A stretch of DNA of 44,043 nucleotides from DATFWC01 sp045801465 (GCA_045801465.1 JBJMSU010000073.1:1-44043), one strand, 5' to 3'; shown: positions 1 through 8,665, numbered from the stretch's first letter. The notes: generated from the sequence alone by a model not told the origin. Translations and numbers: made by a program.

Positions 1-776
1 TGAAAGAAATCCTGTACGTCTCCCTGGCTTCTTGGCAGGCGGCTTCTTGACCCCCGGAGCATCAGCCCCTGGCAATCCTGCAACCTCTTGCTGGCGCTGC
101 GGAGATTCAAAAAATAGCGCGGCATCGCAGCCGACCTCGCCGGCAAGCGGTTAAATCACGGCGAGCCTGCCGAGTTCCATCGGTACTGATGACAACAGGA
201 TGGAAGTGCCGTCCCTCCTTGCGGACGGGCGTCGGAGCACCCTCACTGACAGCCAAACGATTCAGGGCCGGTTCTCAAAGCCAGCCCCGGCCGTCGCAGC
301 CGGGCCGCTGATGTGTCGGCATCCCGATGCAGCCGATCATGGCGGCAGTACTGTTCGACAAGATCGCGGCGGTCGCAACGCGCAAGGGCGGCGGCTCGGG
401 GTTCGCGTTTGATGGTTGCCCGCCGAACGGTACGCGCCGTAGCGCAGCGTCTCGTCCTCGGATCACCACGCAGCAACCGCGCTGGACGAAATGCGGCGAT
501 GACACGTTCGGGCGGGGGGCCCATCGCTGTTGCTGCGCGGCGAGCGTTTTGCGCCTCAGCATTGTCGTACTGCGTGTGCAGCCGCAAGCGCGGGCCATTG
601 TCGCGCATCGAACCGTGCATGACGATCGAGGGCTTAGCCCGCCGCAGCCGGGCTCACAGCACTCGCCCTGATCAGGACTGATCCTGGCAATGGAGCGCGC
701 CGACCATTTATCGCTGGATGAATTTCGGCCCTGGAAGGCGAGCCCGGCCGGGATGGGCGACCGGGCCGGGGCTTTC
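1..776. other. Left-edge stretch with no supported gene
   Basis: I find no gene I can defend here. Several overlapping open frames of 60-125 codons exist on both strands, but they are arginine-rich, mutually overlapping and without recognisable motifs, as expected by chance in GC-rich DNA. One minus-strand frame running off the left edge (about 1-150) ends in a Lys/Pro-rich stretch (KKPPAKKPGR) and could be the start or middle of a basic protein. It has an in-frame stop at 151-153 and only a TTG (73-75) as possible start. A second minus-strand frame (about 154-250) ends in ELGRLAVI and a stop; I do not recognise it. Confidence 0.4.
741..773 (-). terminator. GC-rich hairpin just after yidC, possible terminator
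   Basis: AGCCCGGCCGG (741-751) can pair with CCGGGCCGGGGCT (761-773) with small bulges, starting three bases past the yidC stop codon. No clear U-run follows on the minus strand, so it may be a weak terminator or a 3'-end stabilising hairpin. Confidence 0.35.
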
Positions 777-2594
777 TCACTCCACTTTCTTCTTACTGAA
801 GAGCGCCTTGACGTTGTCGATGAGCTCGATCTTGGCGCCGTGCTTGGACATGATGATCGACTGCTGGATCACCGAGAGGGTGTTGTTCCACGCCCAATAG
901 ATCACCAGCCCGGCCGAGAATGTGGCCAGCATGAAGGTGAAGATGATCGGCATCCAGTCGAAGATCATCTTCTGCGTCGGGTCTGGCGGCGCCGGGTTGA
1001 GCTTCATCTGGAACCACATGGTCACGCCCATGATCAGCGGCCAGATGCCGACGTGCAGGAACGGGCCCAGCACGGGAAGCACGGTCGGGTCGAACGGGAT
1101 CAATCCAAACAGGTTGAAGATATTGGTCGGGTCGGGCGCCGAGAGGTCCTTGATCCACCCGAAGAACGGGGCGTGGCGCATCTCGATGGTGACGAACAGC
1201 ACCTTGTAGAGCGCGAAGAACACCGGGATCTGGATGGCGATCGGCAGGCAGCCGGCGAGCGGATTGATCTTCTCCTTCTTGTAGAGCTCCATCATCGCTT
1301 GCTGCTGCTTCATCTGGTCGCCGGCGTAGCGCTCCTTGATCATCAGCATCTGCGGCTGCACCGCCTTCATCTTCGCCATCGAGGCATAGGACTTGTTGGC
1401 GAGGGGAAAGAAGACGAACTTGATGAGCACGGTGACCAGCAGGATGGCGATGCCGAAATTGCCGGAAAACTTGAACAGCCAGTCGATCGCCCAGAACATC
1501 GGCTTGGTGATGAAGTAGAACCAGCCCCAGTCGATGAGCAGCTCGAAGCGGTTGAGCTTGAGGCCTTTGTCATAGCCGTCGACGATCGCGACTTCCTTGG
1601 CGCCGGCGAACAGCCGGGCATCGGCGGCGCCGGTCGCGCCCGGCTGAACCGTCACGGGATCGAGCAGGTAATCGGTCTGGTAGGTCTTGGTCGTGGCGAG
1701 CGGCGCAAAAGAGAACCGCGCTTTGACCTTGGCAGCCGTGTCCGGCAGGAGCGCCGCCGCCCAATACTTGTCGGTGATGCCGAGCCAGGCATTGATGGCT
1801 TCGAAAGTCTCCGTCTTCTTCTTCTCGATGTCGCTATAGGTCACCTCCTGCGAGCGCTCGTCGCCGAACTTGCCGATCAGGCCCTCGTGCAGGATGTAAT
1901 AGCCGAGCGTCTCGGGGGTGCCATGGCGCGAGATCAGCGCAAAGGGATAAAGCGTGGCCGGCGTCGCGCCCCGGTTCACCACTTCGTCGCGCACCGTGAA
2001 CAGATACTTGTCGTCCACCGCAATCGTCCGGCGGAACTCGAGGCCTTGGCCGTTGTCCCATTTGAGCGTCACTGGGCGGTCGACGCCGAGCGTGCCTGAG
2101 CCTTCCTGTGCCCATCCGGTGTCGCCGTCCGGGACCTTCACGGTCGCGCCGGCGGCGCCGACCCAGCCGAACTCGGCATAGAACGGGTGCGGGCTGCCGG
2201 ACGGCGACAACAGCACCACCGGCGGCGAATTCGGATCGACGGTCACGCGGTAGTGGCTGAGCGAGAGATCATCGATGCGCGCCCCTCTGAGCGCGATCGA
2301 ACCTTTGAGCCGCGGCGTGTCGATCTGGACGCGCGGCGAGCCGGCGAGCGCGGCCTCGCGCGACTGCTGCGGACCGGGCGTCGGTGCCTGGCCCGGCACC
2401 TGCGGGCCGGTCTGCGGCGTGGTCTGCGGCGTCGGCTGCGGCCCTTGTTGCGGCTGTTGCGGCTGCGCCTGCTGCTGTTGTTGCTGCTGCTGGCGCTGCT
2501 TCTCCATCTGCGGCAGGCCGAAGAAGAACTGCCACGCGATCAACACCATGGCCGAGAGCACGAGCGCCAGAATGGTATTCTTGTGGTCGTTCAT
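777..2594 (-). CDS. yidC: Membrane protein insertase YidC
   Basis: YidC inserts and folds inner-membrane proteins, alone or with SecYEG. The 605-residue product has the Gram-negative layout: an N-terminal signal anchor (NTILALVLSAMVLIAWQFFF), a low-complexity Gln/Pro linker (about residues 30-80) that includes a run of eight Gln, a large periplasmic beta-domain, and a C-terminal five-helix core beginning near LIDWGWFYFITKPMFW. The core holds the conserved groove region (FPLANKSYASMAKMK) and a coiled segment with KERYAGDQMKQQQAMMELYK. Length is normal for the family. The start ATG at 2594 lies 17 bp after the rnpA stop, so the gene belongs to the rpmH-rnpA-yidC unit. No yidD is present between rnpA and yidC. 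A long plus-strand open frame over the same DNA is an antisense artefact. Confidence 0.97.
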   Translation of the reverse strand: MNDHKNTILALVLSAMVLIAWQFFFGLPQMEKQRQQQQQQQQAQPQQPQQGPQPTPQTTPQTGPQVPGQAPTPGPQQSREAALAGSPRVQIDTPRLKGSIALRGARIDDLSLSHYRVTVDPNSPPVVLLSPSGSPHPFYAEFGWVGAAGATVKVPDGDTGWAQEGSGTLGVDRPVTLKWDNGQGLEFRRTIAVDDKYLFTVRDEVVNRGATPATLYPFALISRHGTPETLGYYILHEGLIGKFGDERSQEVTYSDIEKKKTETFEAINAWLGITDKYWAAALLPDTAAKVKARFSFAPLATTKTYQTDYLLDPVTVQPGATGAADARLFAGAKEVAIVDGYDKGLKLNRFELLIDWGWFYFITKPMFWAIDWLFKFSGNFGIAILLVTVLIKFVFFPLANKSYASMAKMKAVQPQMLMIKERYAGDQMKQQQAMMELYKKEKINPLAGCLPIAIQIPVFFALYKVLFVTIEMRHAPFFGWIKDLSAPDPTNIFNLFGLIPFDPTVLPVLGPFLHVGIWPLIMGVTMWFQMKLNPAPPDPTQKMIFDWMPIIFTFMLATFSAGLVIYWAWNNTLSVIQQSIIMSKHGAKIELIDNVKALFSKKKVE

Positions 2595-2611
2595 CGCTCA
2601 GCTTTCGCCGT

Positions 2612-2968
2612 CTATCCCTTGAGGCCTCGCGCCCCGTGGTCGCGCTGTTCGTGCAGGCGGACCAGCGACTGCTCGAGTTCCCCCATCAAGCGCTCGAAGT
2701 CCAACGTCAATGCGGTGCGTCGCCCGACGATCACATAATCATGACCGCAGCGCATGTGCTGAGAGGCCGAACGCCGCACCGCCTCCTTGAGCCGCCGCCG
2801 CACCCGGTTGCGTTCGACCGCCGTGCCGACCTTCTTCGAAACCGTGTAGCCGACCCGCGCCGGGCCGGCGTCGTCGCGTCGCCGCGCCTGCAACACGAAG
2901 GCGGAGGCCGGCACTCTCGCCCCCGCCGCCACCGCGAGGAACTCGGCCCGCCGCCTCAGCCGTTCCAT
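2612..2968 (-). CDS. rnpA: Ribonuclease P protein component
   Basis: RnpA is the protein subunit of RNase P, which removes 5' leaders from pre-tRNAs. The family signature is visible: KVGTAVERNRVRRRLKEAVR is the RNR motif that contacts the RNA, preceded by VGYTVSKK. I chose the ATG at 2968 (MERLRRRAEFLAV), which gives 118 residues, the usual size. A longer frame reaching 3073 would overlap rpmH and adds a residue composition unlike the family. The gene follows rpmH by 25 bp and precedes yidC by 17 bp, so the three are probably co-transcribed. The conserved order rpmH-rnpA supports the call. Confidence 0.95.
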   Translation of the reverse strand: MERLRRRAEFLAVAAGARVPASAFVLQARRRDDAGPARVGYTVSKKVGTAVERNRVRRRLKEAVRRSASQHMRCGHDYVIVGRRTALTLDFERLMGELEQSLVRLHEQRDHGARGLKG

Positions 2969-2993
2969 CGCCGGCCGCGCCTCGCCGGCGCGG

Positions 2994-3128
2994 TCAGGCG
3001 CTGAGCCGCTTGCGCCCGCGTGCCCGCCGCGCGGCGACGATCTTGCGTCCGCCCTTGGTCGCCATGCGGGCACGGAAACCGTGACGGCGCTTGCGCACCA
3101 GCTTGCTCGGTTGATAGGTCCGCTTCAC
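2994..3128 (-). CDS. rpmH: 50S ribosomal protein L34
   Basis: L34 is a small basic protein of the large ribosomal subunit. The 44-residue product (MKRTYQPSKLVRKRRHGF ... GRKRLSA) matches the family along its full length. The start is a GTG at 3126-3128, read as formyl-Met; a purine-rich GGAGAGAC lies just upstream as ribosome binding site. An in-frame ATG further upstream (3176) would add 16 residues that are not part of L34. This is the first gene of the rpmH-rnpA-yidC group and has a good promoter about 95 bp upstream. Confidence 0.96.
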   Translation of the reverse strand: MKRTYQPSKLVRKRRHGFRARMATKGGRKIVAARRARGRKRLSA

Positions 3129-3220
3129 GGGTCTCTCCGCTGGATCGGTCGTCGGCGCCGGAAAACAAAATTTCAACCGAAGACGCCATCGATCGGCGCT
3201 CGGCGCGCAAAACCCCGCGG

Positions 3221-3250
3221 CTTATAGGGGAGGCCCGCTCCCGAAGTCAA
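3221..3250 (-). promoter_or_regulatory. Sigma-70 type promoter for rpmH-rnpA-yidC
   Basis: On the minus strand TTGACT (3245-3250) and TATAAG (3221-3226) are separated by 18 bp, close to the vegetative consensus. Transcription would begin near 3213, giving an 85-nt leader before rpmH. Confidence 0.65.
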
Positions 3251-3420
3251 TGCAACGGGCTCGCGAGCACGACACCAGCCATCACGGGGAAGCGAGGTGA
3301 CTGGCAGATCCCGTCAAATCGTGGTGAGGTCATTCCGCCGGCGCGACCGAGTGTGTACCCACGCGGCCGAACGTGTATAGGTGGAACCGCCATTCGGAGC
3401 CGCCATGCCGGTTGTTTCTC

Positions 3421-4260
3421 ATGTCGCGTGATCGCGGAATCGCCCCGGTGCCGGCCGCGCGAACGGGGCGCGTAAGTCCCCGTCGCCTTGCGCCCTTCGC
3501 CGTCATCGTGGTGGTCGGAATCCTCGTCGTTGCCATGGGCTGGCATCGTCAGCTGTCGCTGGAGACGCTCGTGCGTCACCGCGCCGTGCTCGACGACTTC
3601 GTCACCGCACATTACGGCGTCGCTTTGGCGGCCTTCGTCGCCGTCTACATCGCGGCGGTCTCGCTCTCGATCCCGGGCGCGGTCTTCCTCACCATCAGCG
3701 GCGGCGTGCTGTTCGGGGTCATCGTCGGCGGCGCCGCGGCCGTGGTCGCCGCCACGGCCGGCGCCACGGTGATCTTTCTGATCGCCCGCAGCGCGTTCAG
3801 CCAGTATGTGCTGCGCCGCGCCGGTCCGCGGCTGGCGAAGATCGCCGACGGCTTCTGTGCCCATGCGTTCAGCTATCTGCTGTTTCTGCGGCTGGTGCCG
3901 GTGTTTCCGTTCTTTCTCGTCAATCTTGCGCCGGCTCTCGTCGGAGTGCGAGTTACGACCTTCATTGCCGCCACCGCCCTCGGCGTGATCCCGGCGACGC
4001 TCGTCTTTGCCTCGGTGGGCGCCGGCCTGGACAGCGTCATCCACGCGCAGGCCGCGATGTATGAAGCCTGCGTGGCGGCGGGCGGCGCCGGCTGCCGGCT
4101 CGATTTCAACCCGGCGGCCGCACTGACCCCCCAGCTGATCGGCGCCCTCGTGGCGCTGGGCCTGCTCGCGCTGATCCCGGTGGCGGTGAAGCGGGCATTC
4201 CCGCGCAAGGTGGCCGCCGATCACGCACCAGGCGCGTGCGGACCGCGAGAATCGGCATGA
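3421..4260 (+). CDS. TVP38/TMEM64 (VTT domain) family membrane protein
   Basis: This is a predicted inner-membrane protein of the DedA/VTT superfamily. Its members are implicated in lipid or small-molecule transport, but the substrate here is unknown. The 279 residues contain an N-terminal helix (FAVIVVVGILVVAMG), the VTT core with re-entrant segments (SLSIPGAVFLTISGGVLFG, then GGAAAVVAATAGATVIFLIAR), the conserved FLRLVPVFPFFLVNLAPALVG motif, and a final helix near the C terminus. I take ATG 3421; the frame stays open to a GTG at 3373. No good Shine-Dalgarno is seen for either. The stop codon overlaps the next start in an ATGA arrangement (4257-4260), so this gene is translationally coupled to the flavoprotein that follows. 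That pairing is common for the TVP38 family and suggests a joint redox/membrane function. Confidence 0.85.
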   Translation: MSRDRGIAPVPAARTGRVSPRRLAPFAVIVVVGILVVAMGWHRQLSLETLVRHRAVLDDFVTAHYGVALAAFVAVYIAAVSLSIPGAVFLTISGGVLFGVIVGGAAAVVAATAGATVIFLIARSAFSQYVLRRAGPRLAKIADGFCAHAFSYLLFLRLVPVFPFFLVNLAPALVGVRVTTFIAATALGVIPATLVFASVGAGLDSVIHAQAAMYEACVAAGGAGCRLDFNPAAALTPQLIGALVALGLLALIPVAVKRAFPRKVAADHAPGACGPRESA

Positions 4261-5684
4261 CCGAGGTTCTCACCCCCGACATCTGCATCATCGGTGCCGG
4301 CTCCGGCGGGCTCTCCGTCGCGGCGGCGGCGGCAGCATTCGGCGTGCCGGTGGTGCTCGTCGAAAAGGCCAAGATGGGCGGCGACTGCCTCAACTACGGG
4401 TGCGTGCCCTCGAAGGCACTGATCGCCGCCGCTGAGCGCGGCGAGCTTGCGCGCCGCTCGAGCGCGTTCGGCGTGACGACCATGCGGCCGGCCGTCGATT
4501 TCGCCAAGGTGCACGATCACGTGCATGGCGTGATCGCCGCCATTGCTCCCAACGATTCGAAGGAACGGCTGACCGGCTTGGGCGTGCGCGTCATCGAGGG
4601 CACCGCCCGCTTCAAGGACCGCCGCACCGTCGTGGTCGGCGACGAGATCGAGATCAAGGCGCGGCGCTTCGTCATCGCCACCGGCTCCTCGCCGGCGCTG
4701 CCGCGCATTCCCGGGCTCGCCGAAACGCCGCACCTGACCAACGAGACCGTCTTCGACCTCAAGCAGATGCCCGAGCACCTGATCATCATCGGCGCAGGCC
4801 CGATCGGCATCGAGCTCGCCCAGGCGTTCCGCCGTCTCGGCGCCAGAGTCACCGTGCTGGAGGCGGCACGGCCGCTCGCCAAGGACGATCCCGAGTGCGC
4901 CGCGATCGTCCTCGATCAGCTCGCGCGCGACGGCATCCAGATCCGCTCCGGCATCGAGATCGCGCGCATCGAATCGACGCCGCCCAAGGTGCGTGCCGTG
5001 CTCAAGACGCCCACCGCCGAGGAAACGGTCGAAGGTACGCATCTCCTGGTCGCGACCGGCCGGCGCGCCAACGTCGATGGTCTCGATCTCAAGGCTGCCG
5101 GCATCAAGGTCGAGCCGCGCGGCATCATTGTGAACCGCGGCCTCGCCACGTCGAACCGGCACGTGTTTGCCATCGGCGACGTGACCGGGGCGCACCAGTT
5201 CACCCATGTGGCCAATTATCACGCCGGCATCGTCATCCGCCGCGCGCTGTTTCGCCTCGCCGCCAAGGTCGAGGAAGACGTGATCCCCTGGGTCACCTAC
5301 AGCCATCCGGAACTGGCCCAGGTGGGCCTGACCGAGGAGATCGCGCGCCGACGCTATCGCGAGATCCGCGTGCTGCGGGCGTCCTTCCACGACAACGACC
5401 GCGCCCAGGCGGAACGCGAGACGCGTGGCCACATCAAAGTCATCACCATGGGTAATGGCACGATTCTCGGCGCAACCATCGTGGGCGCCCACGCGGGCGA
5501 GCTGATCAGTACGTGGGCCCTGGCGGTCCAGCAGCAGCTCAATATCCGCGCCGTGGCCGAGCTGATCCTGCCGTACCCGACACTGGCCGAGGTGGGAAAA
5601 CGGGCCGCCATCGGGTACTTCACGCCTAAGTTGACGCAGCCGTTGTTGCGGCGCATCATCCCGTTTCTGCGTCGCTTCGGATAA
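4257..5684 (+). CDS. FAD/NAD(P) disulfide oxidoreductase, mercuric-reductase-like
   Basis: This is a class I flavoprotein disulfide reductase of 475 residues. Visible elements in order: FAD-binding GAGSGG near residue 13, the redox-active disulfide GGDCLNYGCVPSKAL (Cys44/Cys49), the central NAD(P)-binding GAGPIGIELAQAFRRLG, the second FAD motif (FAIGDV), and the dimerisation domain. The usual HPHPT-SE catalytic segment of lipoamide dehydrogenase is here LPYPTLAE, so the catalytic His is absent. There is also no C-terminal Cys-Cys pair or N-terminal metal-binding domain as in true MerA. It is therefore an uncharacterised subfamily; mercury reduction or lipoamide oxidation should not be assumed. 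The start ATG at 4257 overlaps the stop of the TVP38-type gene by four bases, which argues for stoichiometric expression with it. Confidence 0.85.
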   Translation: MTEVLTPDICIIGAGSGGLSVAAAAAAFGVPVVLVEKAKMGGDCLNYGCVPSKALIAAAERGELARRSSAFGVTTMRPAVDFAKVHDHVHGVIAAIAPNDSKERLTGLGVRVIEGTARFKDRRTVVVGDEIEIKARRFVIATGSSPALPRIPGLAETPHLTNETVFDLKQMPEHLIIIGAGPIGIELAQAFRRLGARVTVLEAARPLAKDDPECAAIVLDQLARDGIQIRSGIEIARIESTPPKVRAVLKTPTAEETVEGTHLLVATGRRANVDGLDLKAAGIKVEPRGIIVNRGLATSNRHVFAIGDVTGAHQFTHVANYHAGIVIRRALFRLAAKVEEDVIPWVTYSHPELAQVGLTEEIARRRYREIRVLRASFHDNDRAQAERETRGHIKVITMGNGTILGATIVGAHAGELISTWALAVQQQLNIRAVAELILPYPTLAEVGKRAAIGYFTPKLTQPLLRRIIPFLRRFG

Positions 5685-5700
5685 CTGCGGGTTGCGACGC

Positions 5701-7191
5701 ATGATCGAGCCGCGCGAAATGGATACGCAAGCTGCAGCGGCGGAGGCCGGCCCCACGCGCGCGTCGCGCTTCGGGCTCTCGGGCAAGCTCCTCGTCCTCA
5801 CGATCCTGTTCGTGATGCTGGCCGAGGTGCTGATCTACGTCCCTTCGATCGCCAATTTTCGCTTGAACTGGCTGCGCGACCGCCTCGCCGCAGCGCACAC
5901 CGCCGCCCTCGTCCTCGATGCGGCGCCGCGCGGCATGGTGCCGGAAAGCCTGACCCGGCAGATCCTCGATAGCGTCGGCGCCCAGGCGGTGGCCATGAAG
6001 CTCGGCCAGCAGCGACGCCTGCTCGCCCTCGCCGAGCTCCCGGCCGTGCTGCATCAGGACGTCGACGTGCGCAACGTGTCGAGCTTCCGCGCCATCGTCG
6101 AGGCCTTCGAGACCATGCTGGCATGCAACGATCAGGACATCATGCGCGCGGTCGGACCGGCACCGATGGGCGGCGACTTCGTCGAGATCGTGCTGCCGAT
6201 GGGCCCCCTGCGCCAGGCGATGGTCCGCTTCTCGGTCAACATCCTGCTCCTGTCGCTCATCATCTCCTGCATCAGCGCCGCGCTCGTCTATCTCGCGCTG
6301 CTCTATCTGTTCGTGCGCCCCATGCGGCGCATCACCACGAACATGACGTCGTTTCGTCAGGACCCGGAAAATCCCGCGCGCATCATCGTGCCGTCGGAGC
6401 GCCAGGACGAGATCGGCATTGCCGAGCGCGAGCTTGCCGCGATGCAGCGCAATATCGCTTCCATGCTCAACCAGAAGAGCCACCTCGCCGCGCTCGGCCT
6501 CGCAGTCTCGAAGATCAACCACGACCTGCGCAACCTGCTCTCCTCGGCGCAGCTATTCTCCGACCAGCTCTCCAGCCTGCCCGACCCGCGCGTACAACGC
6601 TTCGCCCCCAAGCTCATGCGGGCGCTGGAACGCGCCGTCGCGTTCTGCCAGTCGACCCTCTCCTATGGCCGCGCCCAGGAGCCGCCGCCCGACCGCCGCT
6701 CGGTGGCGCTGGAAAGCCTGGTCGAAGAGGTGTGCGAGACGCTCGAGCTCGACCCTGCGGGGCCGATCCGCTGGATCACCGCGGTCGAGCGCGGGCTTAC
6801 CGTCGATGCCGATCCCGACCAGCTGTTCCGGGTGCTCACCAACCTGGCGCGCAACTCCGTGCAGGTGCTGGAGAGCCGCGCGCCGAACGATCCCGCGCGC
6901 GACCAGATCCGGATTGCCGGCCGGCGCGAGGGCGCGGTGGTCATCATCGAGCTCTCGGATACCGGACCGGGGATCCCCGAGAAGGCGCGCGCCCACCTGT
7001 TCGAGGCCTTCCAGGGCTCCACCCGCACCGGCGGCACCGGCCTCGGCCTTGCCATCGCGGCCGAGCTGGTGCGCGCGCATGGCGGCGAGATCAAGCTCAT
7101 TGAAGGCACGATCGGTGCCACCTTCCGCATCAGCATCCCGGACCGCGCCATCGAGCTCGGCAGCCGCCGCGGCGCTCGCGGGCGCGGGTAG
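5701..7191 (+). CDS. Membrane sensor histidine kinase (orphan)
   Basis: A two-component sensor kinase of 496 residues. It has a TM helix (LLVLTILFVMLAEVLIYVPSI), a periplasmic segment of about 150 residues, a second TM helix (ILLLSLIISCISAALVYLALL), a HAMP-like linker, a dimerisation helix with phospho-acceptor KINHDLRN (His274), and an ATPase domain with N-box NLARNSVQV, G1 DTGPGIP and G2 GTGLGLAIA. The H-box is INHDLRN rather than the common HELR. The ligand is unknown. No response regulator lies next to it, so its partner is encoded elsewhere. It starts 16 bp after the flavoprotein gene and may be in the same transcript. ATG 5701 is taken; TTG 5692 and ATG 5719 are alternatives. Confidence 0.88.
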   Translation: MIEPREMDTQAAAAEAGPTRASRFGLSGKLLVLTILFVMLAEVLIYVPSIANFRLNWLRDRLAAAHTAALVLDAAPRGMVPESLTRQILDSVGAQAVAMKLGQQRRLLALAELPAVLHQDVDVRNVSSFRAIVEAFETMLACNDQDIMRAVGPAPMGGDFVEIVLPMGPLRQAMVRFSVNILLLSLIISCISAALVYLALLYLFVRPMRRITTNMTSFRQDPENPARIIVPSERQDEIGIAERELAAMQRNIASMLNQKSHLAALGLAVSKINHDLRNLLSSAQLFSDQLSSLPDPRVQRFAPKLMRALERAVAFCQSTLSYGRAQEPPPDRRSVALESLVEEVCETLELDPAGPIRWITAVERGLTVDADPDQLFRVLTNLARNSVQVLESRAPNDPARDQIRIAGRREGAVVIIELSDTGPGIPEKARAHLFEAFQGSTRTGGTGLGLAIAAELVRAHGGEIKLIEGTIGATFRISIPDRAIELGSRRGARGRG

Positions 7192-7328
7192 GTGGCTGGG
7201 TGGCGTATACGGCCATGGCCGCGCCGGCCGTGCAGCCTCGCCCAACCCTTGCCATCGCGCGCTTGACTCTATAGCTCTACGGCCGTTCCCGCGTCCCAGG
7301 GCGCTTTAGTCCTGGCGGTGGCACAAAA

Positions 7329-7405
7329 GCGCCCGTAGCTCAGCTGGATAGAGCACCAGACTACGAATCTGGGGGTCAGAGGTTCGAATCCTTTCGGGCG
7401 CGCCA
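7329..7405 (+). tRNA. tRNA-Arg (anticodon ACG)
   Basis: The 77-nt sequence folds as a cloverleaf. The acceptor stem GCGCCCG/CGGGCGC is closed by discriminator G and an encoded CCA (7403-7405). The D arm is in AGCTCAGCTGGATAGAG. The anticodon stem CCAGA/TCTGG carries loop CTACGAA with anticodon ACG at 7363-7365. The T loop is TTCGAAT. The ACG anticodon reads CGN arginine codons after A34 deamination. The 3' half is shared with the end of a recombinase gene on the other strand. Confidence 0.96.
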
Positions 7406-7663
7406 CTTCGGTACAAAACTGGTAACGCCAAAACCCGCCGTTTTCGCGCTTGAAGCGGCAACGAGCGTGCGCAGGAGCACGCTTTTCGATCCCAAGATGC
7501 GAACTTCTTTCGTGTCCACTTCGACGCGTTGGGCGAGTGCGCGGAGATGGTCGCGGCGATAGCCGCCACCTTCGGTGCGCATCCGTTTGCGAGCCTGCCT
7601 GGCGAATGTTTTGAGCGCCTGCGGCGTGATGCTCGGACCGAGCCGTTCTATGGTTGGGGCCGC
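7376..7663 (-). pseudogene. 3' remnant of a serine site-specific recombinase
   Basis: The minus-strand frame starting right after the TAA of the neighbouring oxidoreductase gene encodes about 95 residues. They read like the C-terminal region of large serine recombinases found in Bradyrhizobium-type genomes: TIERLGPSITPQALKTF, then RKRMRTEGGGYRRDHLRALA, QRVEVDTKEVRILGSK and LLRTLVAASSAKTAGFG, ending KWRARKDSNL-stop. The final codons and the stop (7376-7378) lie inside the tRNA-Arg gene, read antisense, so the recombinase C terminus is supplied by its presumed attachment site. The catalytic N-terminal domain is missing; the 5' side has been replaced by the quinone oxidoreductase gene. I infer the relic of an integrated element. 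The family match is from memory of the sequence type, not from a search. Confidence 0.72.
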
Positions 7664-8665
7664 TTACTCGAATGGAAGCATGACGATCGAACCCGTTGTC
7701 TTGCGTCCGCCGATGAATTTGTGCGCGGCTGCAGCCTCCCGAAGCGGAAAGGTTTTGACAACGTTGCTCGCTACCACCCCCTGTGCGACGGCATCGAACA
7801 GCGATTTTGCTCCGTCGTCGATTTCGCTTCGGTTCGACATGTAATGCGAAAGCACGGGTCGGGTGATAAAAAGTGACCCGCGAACGCCCAGATCTTCGAT
7901 GAGGTTGATCGGATCGGGAACGCCTGACGCCTGGCCGTAAGCTGCGCATATACCGACCAGCCGCAGGCAGTCGAGTGACCTTTGCAGCGTGTCCTTACCG
8001 ATCGACTCATAGACAACGTCTACGCCTTTTCCGTCCGTAATCTTACGGGTGACAGCTACGAAGTCTTCGGTCGAGTAATTGATAACGGAATGACAACCGA
8101 GATTTCGAGCGATCTCGGCCTTCGCGTCGGTACTAACGGTACCGATCACAGTGGCTCCGAGATGCCGCGCCCAAGGACAAAGGATATGGCCCATGCCGCC
8201 AGCAGCCGCGTGGATCAGAACATAATCTCCCGGTTGCACCTTGTGCGTTCGATGCAGGAGATATTGCGCGGTCATCCCCTTCAGGATTAGTCCTGCCAGT
8301 TGAACGTCATCCAATGGCAAGTCCTTTGGAACCTTGATCAACTTGTCAGCCGGGTAAAGGCGCTCCTGACTATAGGCGCCGAGTGGGGGAAGGCAGGTGC
8401 AAACTCGTTCGCCGACAGAGAACCCGGTGACGCCAAGACCCAACTCCTCGATCTCGCCAACTCCTTCGAAACCGACGACAACCGGCGGATCGCCCACGAT
8501 CATCGGGTGCGGGATACCTGCTCGATGGTACGTGTCAGCGAAATTCACGCCGACGGCCGTGCTGCGAAGACGTACCTGGCCGCGCCCGGGAGACCCGACC
8601 TTGATCTCCTCCCACACGAAGTTGTCAGGTGCGCCTTTCTTGTAGATTACCGCCGCCATTCCCAT
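7664..8665 (-). CDS. NADPH:quinone oxidoreductase, MDR superfamily
   Basis: A zinc-independent medium-chain dehydrogenase/reductase of the quinone oxidoreductase class, 333 residues. Visible: the N-terminal GroES-like fold with GVNFADTYHRAG, VVGFEGVGEIEELG, and the nucleotide-binding segment HAAAGGMGHILCPWARHLGATVIGT with the Ala-rich variant of the dinucleotide motif typical of QOR. The cysteines that bind structural zinc in alcohol dehydrogenases are lacking. It probably reduces quinones or reactive alkenals with NADPH in the cytoplasm. ATG 8665 has a strong AGGAGGA about 9 bp upstream. The gene is divergent from an ArsR-type regulator with inverted repeats between them, so control by that regulator is likely. 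Codons look less GC-rich than in neighbouring genes, and it abuts a recombinase relic; both fit horizontal acquisition. Confidence 0.9.
   Translation of the reverse strand: MGMAAVIYKKGAPDNFVWEEIKVGSPGRGQVRLRSTAVGVNFADTYHRAGIPHPMIVGDPPVVVGFEGVGEIEELGLGVTGFSVGERVCTCLPPLGAYSQERLYPADKLIKVPKDLPLDDVQLAGLILKGMTAQYLLHRTHKVQPGDYVLIHAAAGGMGHILCPWARHLGATVIGTVSTDAKAEIARNLGCHSVINYSTEDFVAVTRKITDGKGVDVVYESIGKDTLQRSLDCLRLVGICAAYGQASGVPDPINLIEDLGVRGSLFITRPVLSHYMSNRSEIDDGAKSLFDAVAQGVVASNVVKTFPLREAAAAHKFIGGRKTTGSIVMLPFE

Noticed and set aside
3129..3420. Possible oriC next to rpmH
   Set aside because: No DnaA boxes, AT-rich unwinding region, dnaA or dnaN were seen, and in alphaproteobacteria oriC usually lies elsewhere.
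4257..5684. Calling the flavoprotein merA or lpdA
   Set aside because: The C-terminal Cys pair and metal-binding domain of MerA are absent, and so is the catalytic His of lipoamide dehydrogenase.
7306..7569. Minus-strand ORF containing RIRTSDPQIRSLVLYPAELR
   Set aside because: This is the well-known spurious translation of a tRNA gene read backwards; only the other frame (ending KDSNL) carries the recombinase remnant.
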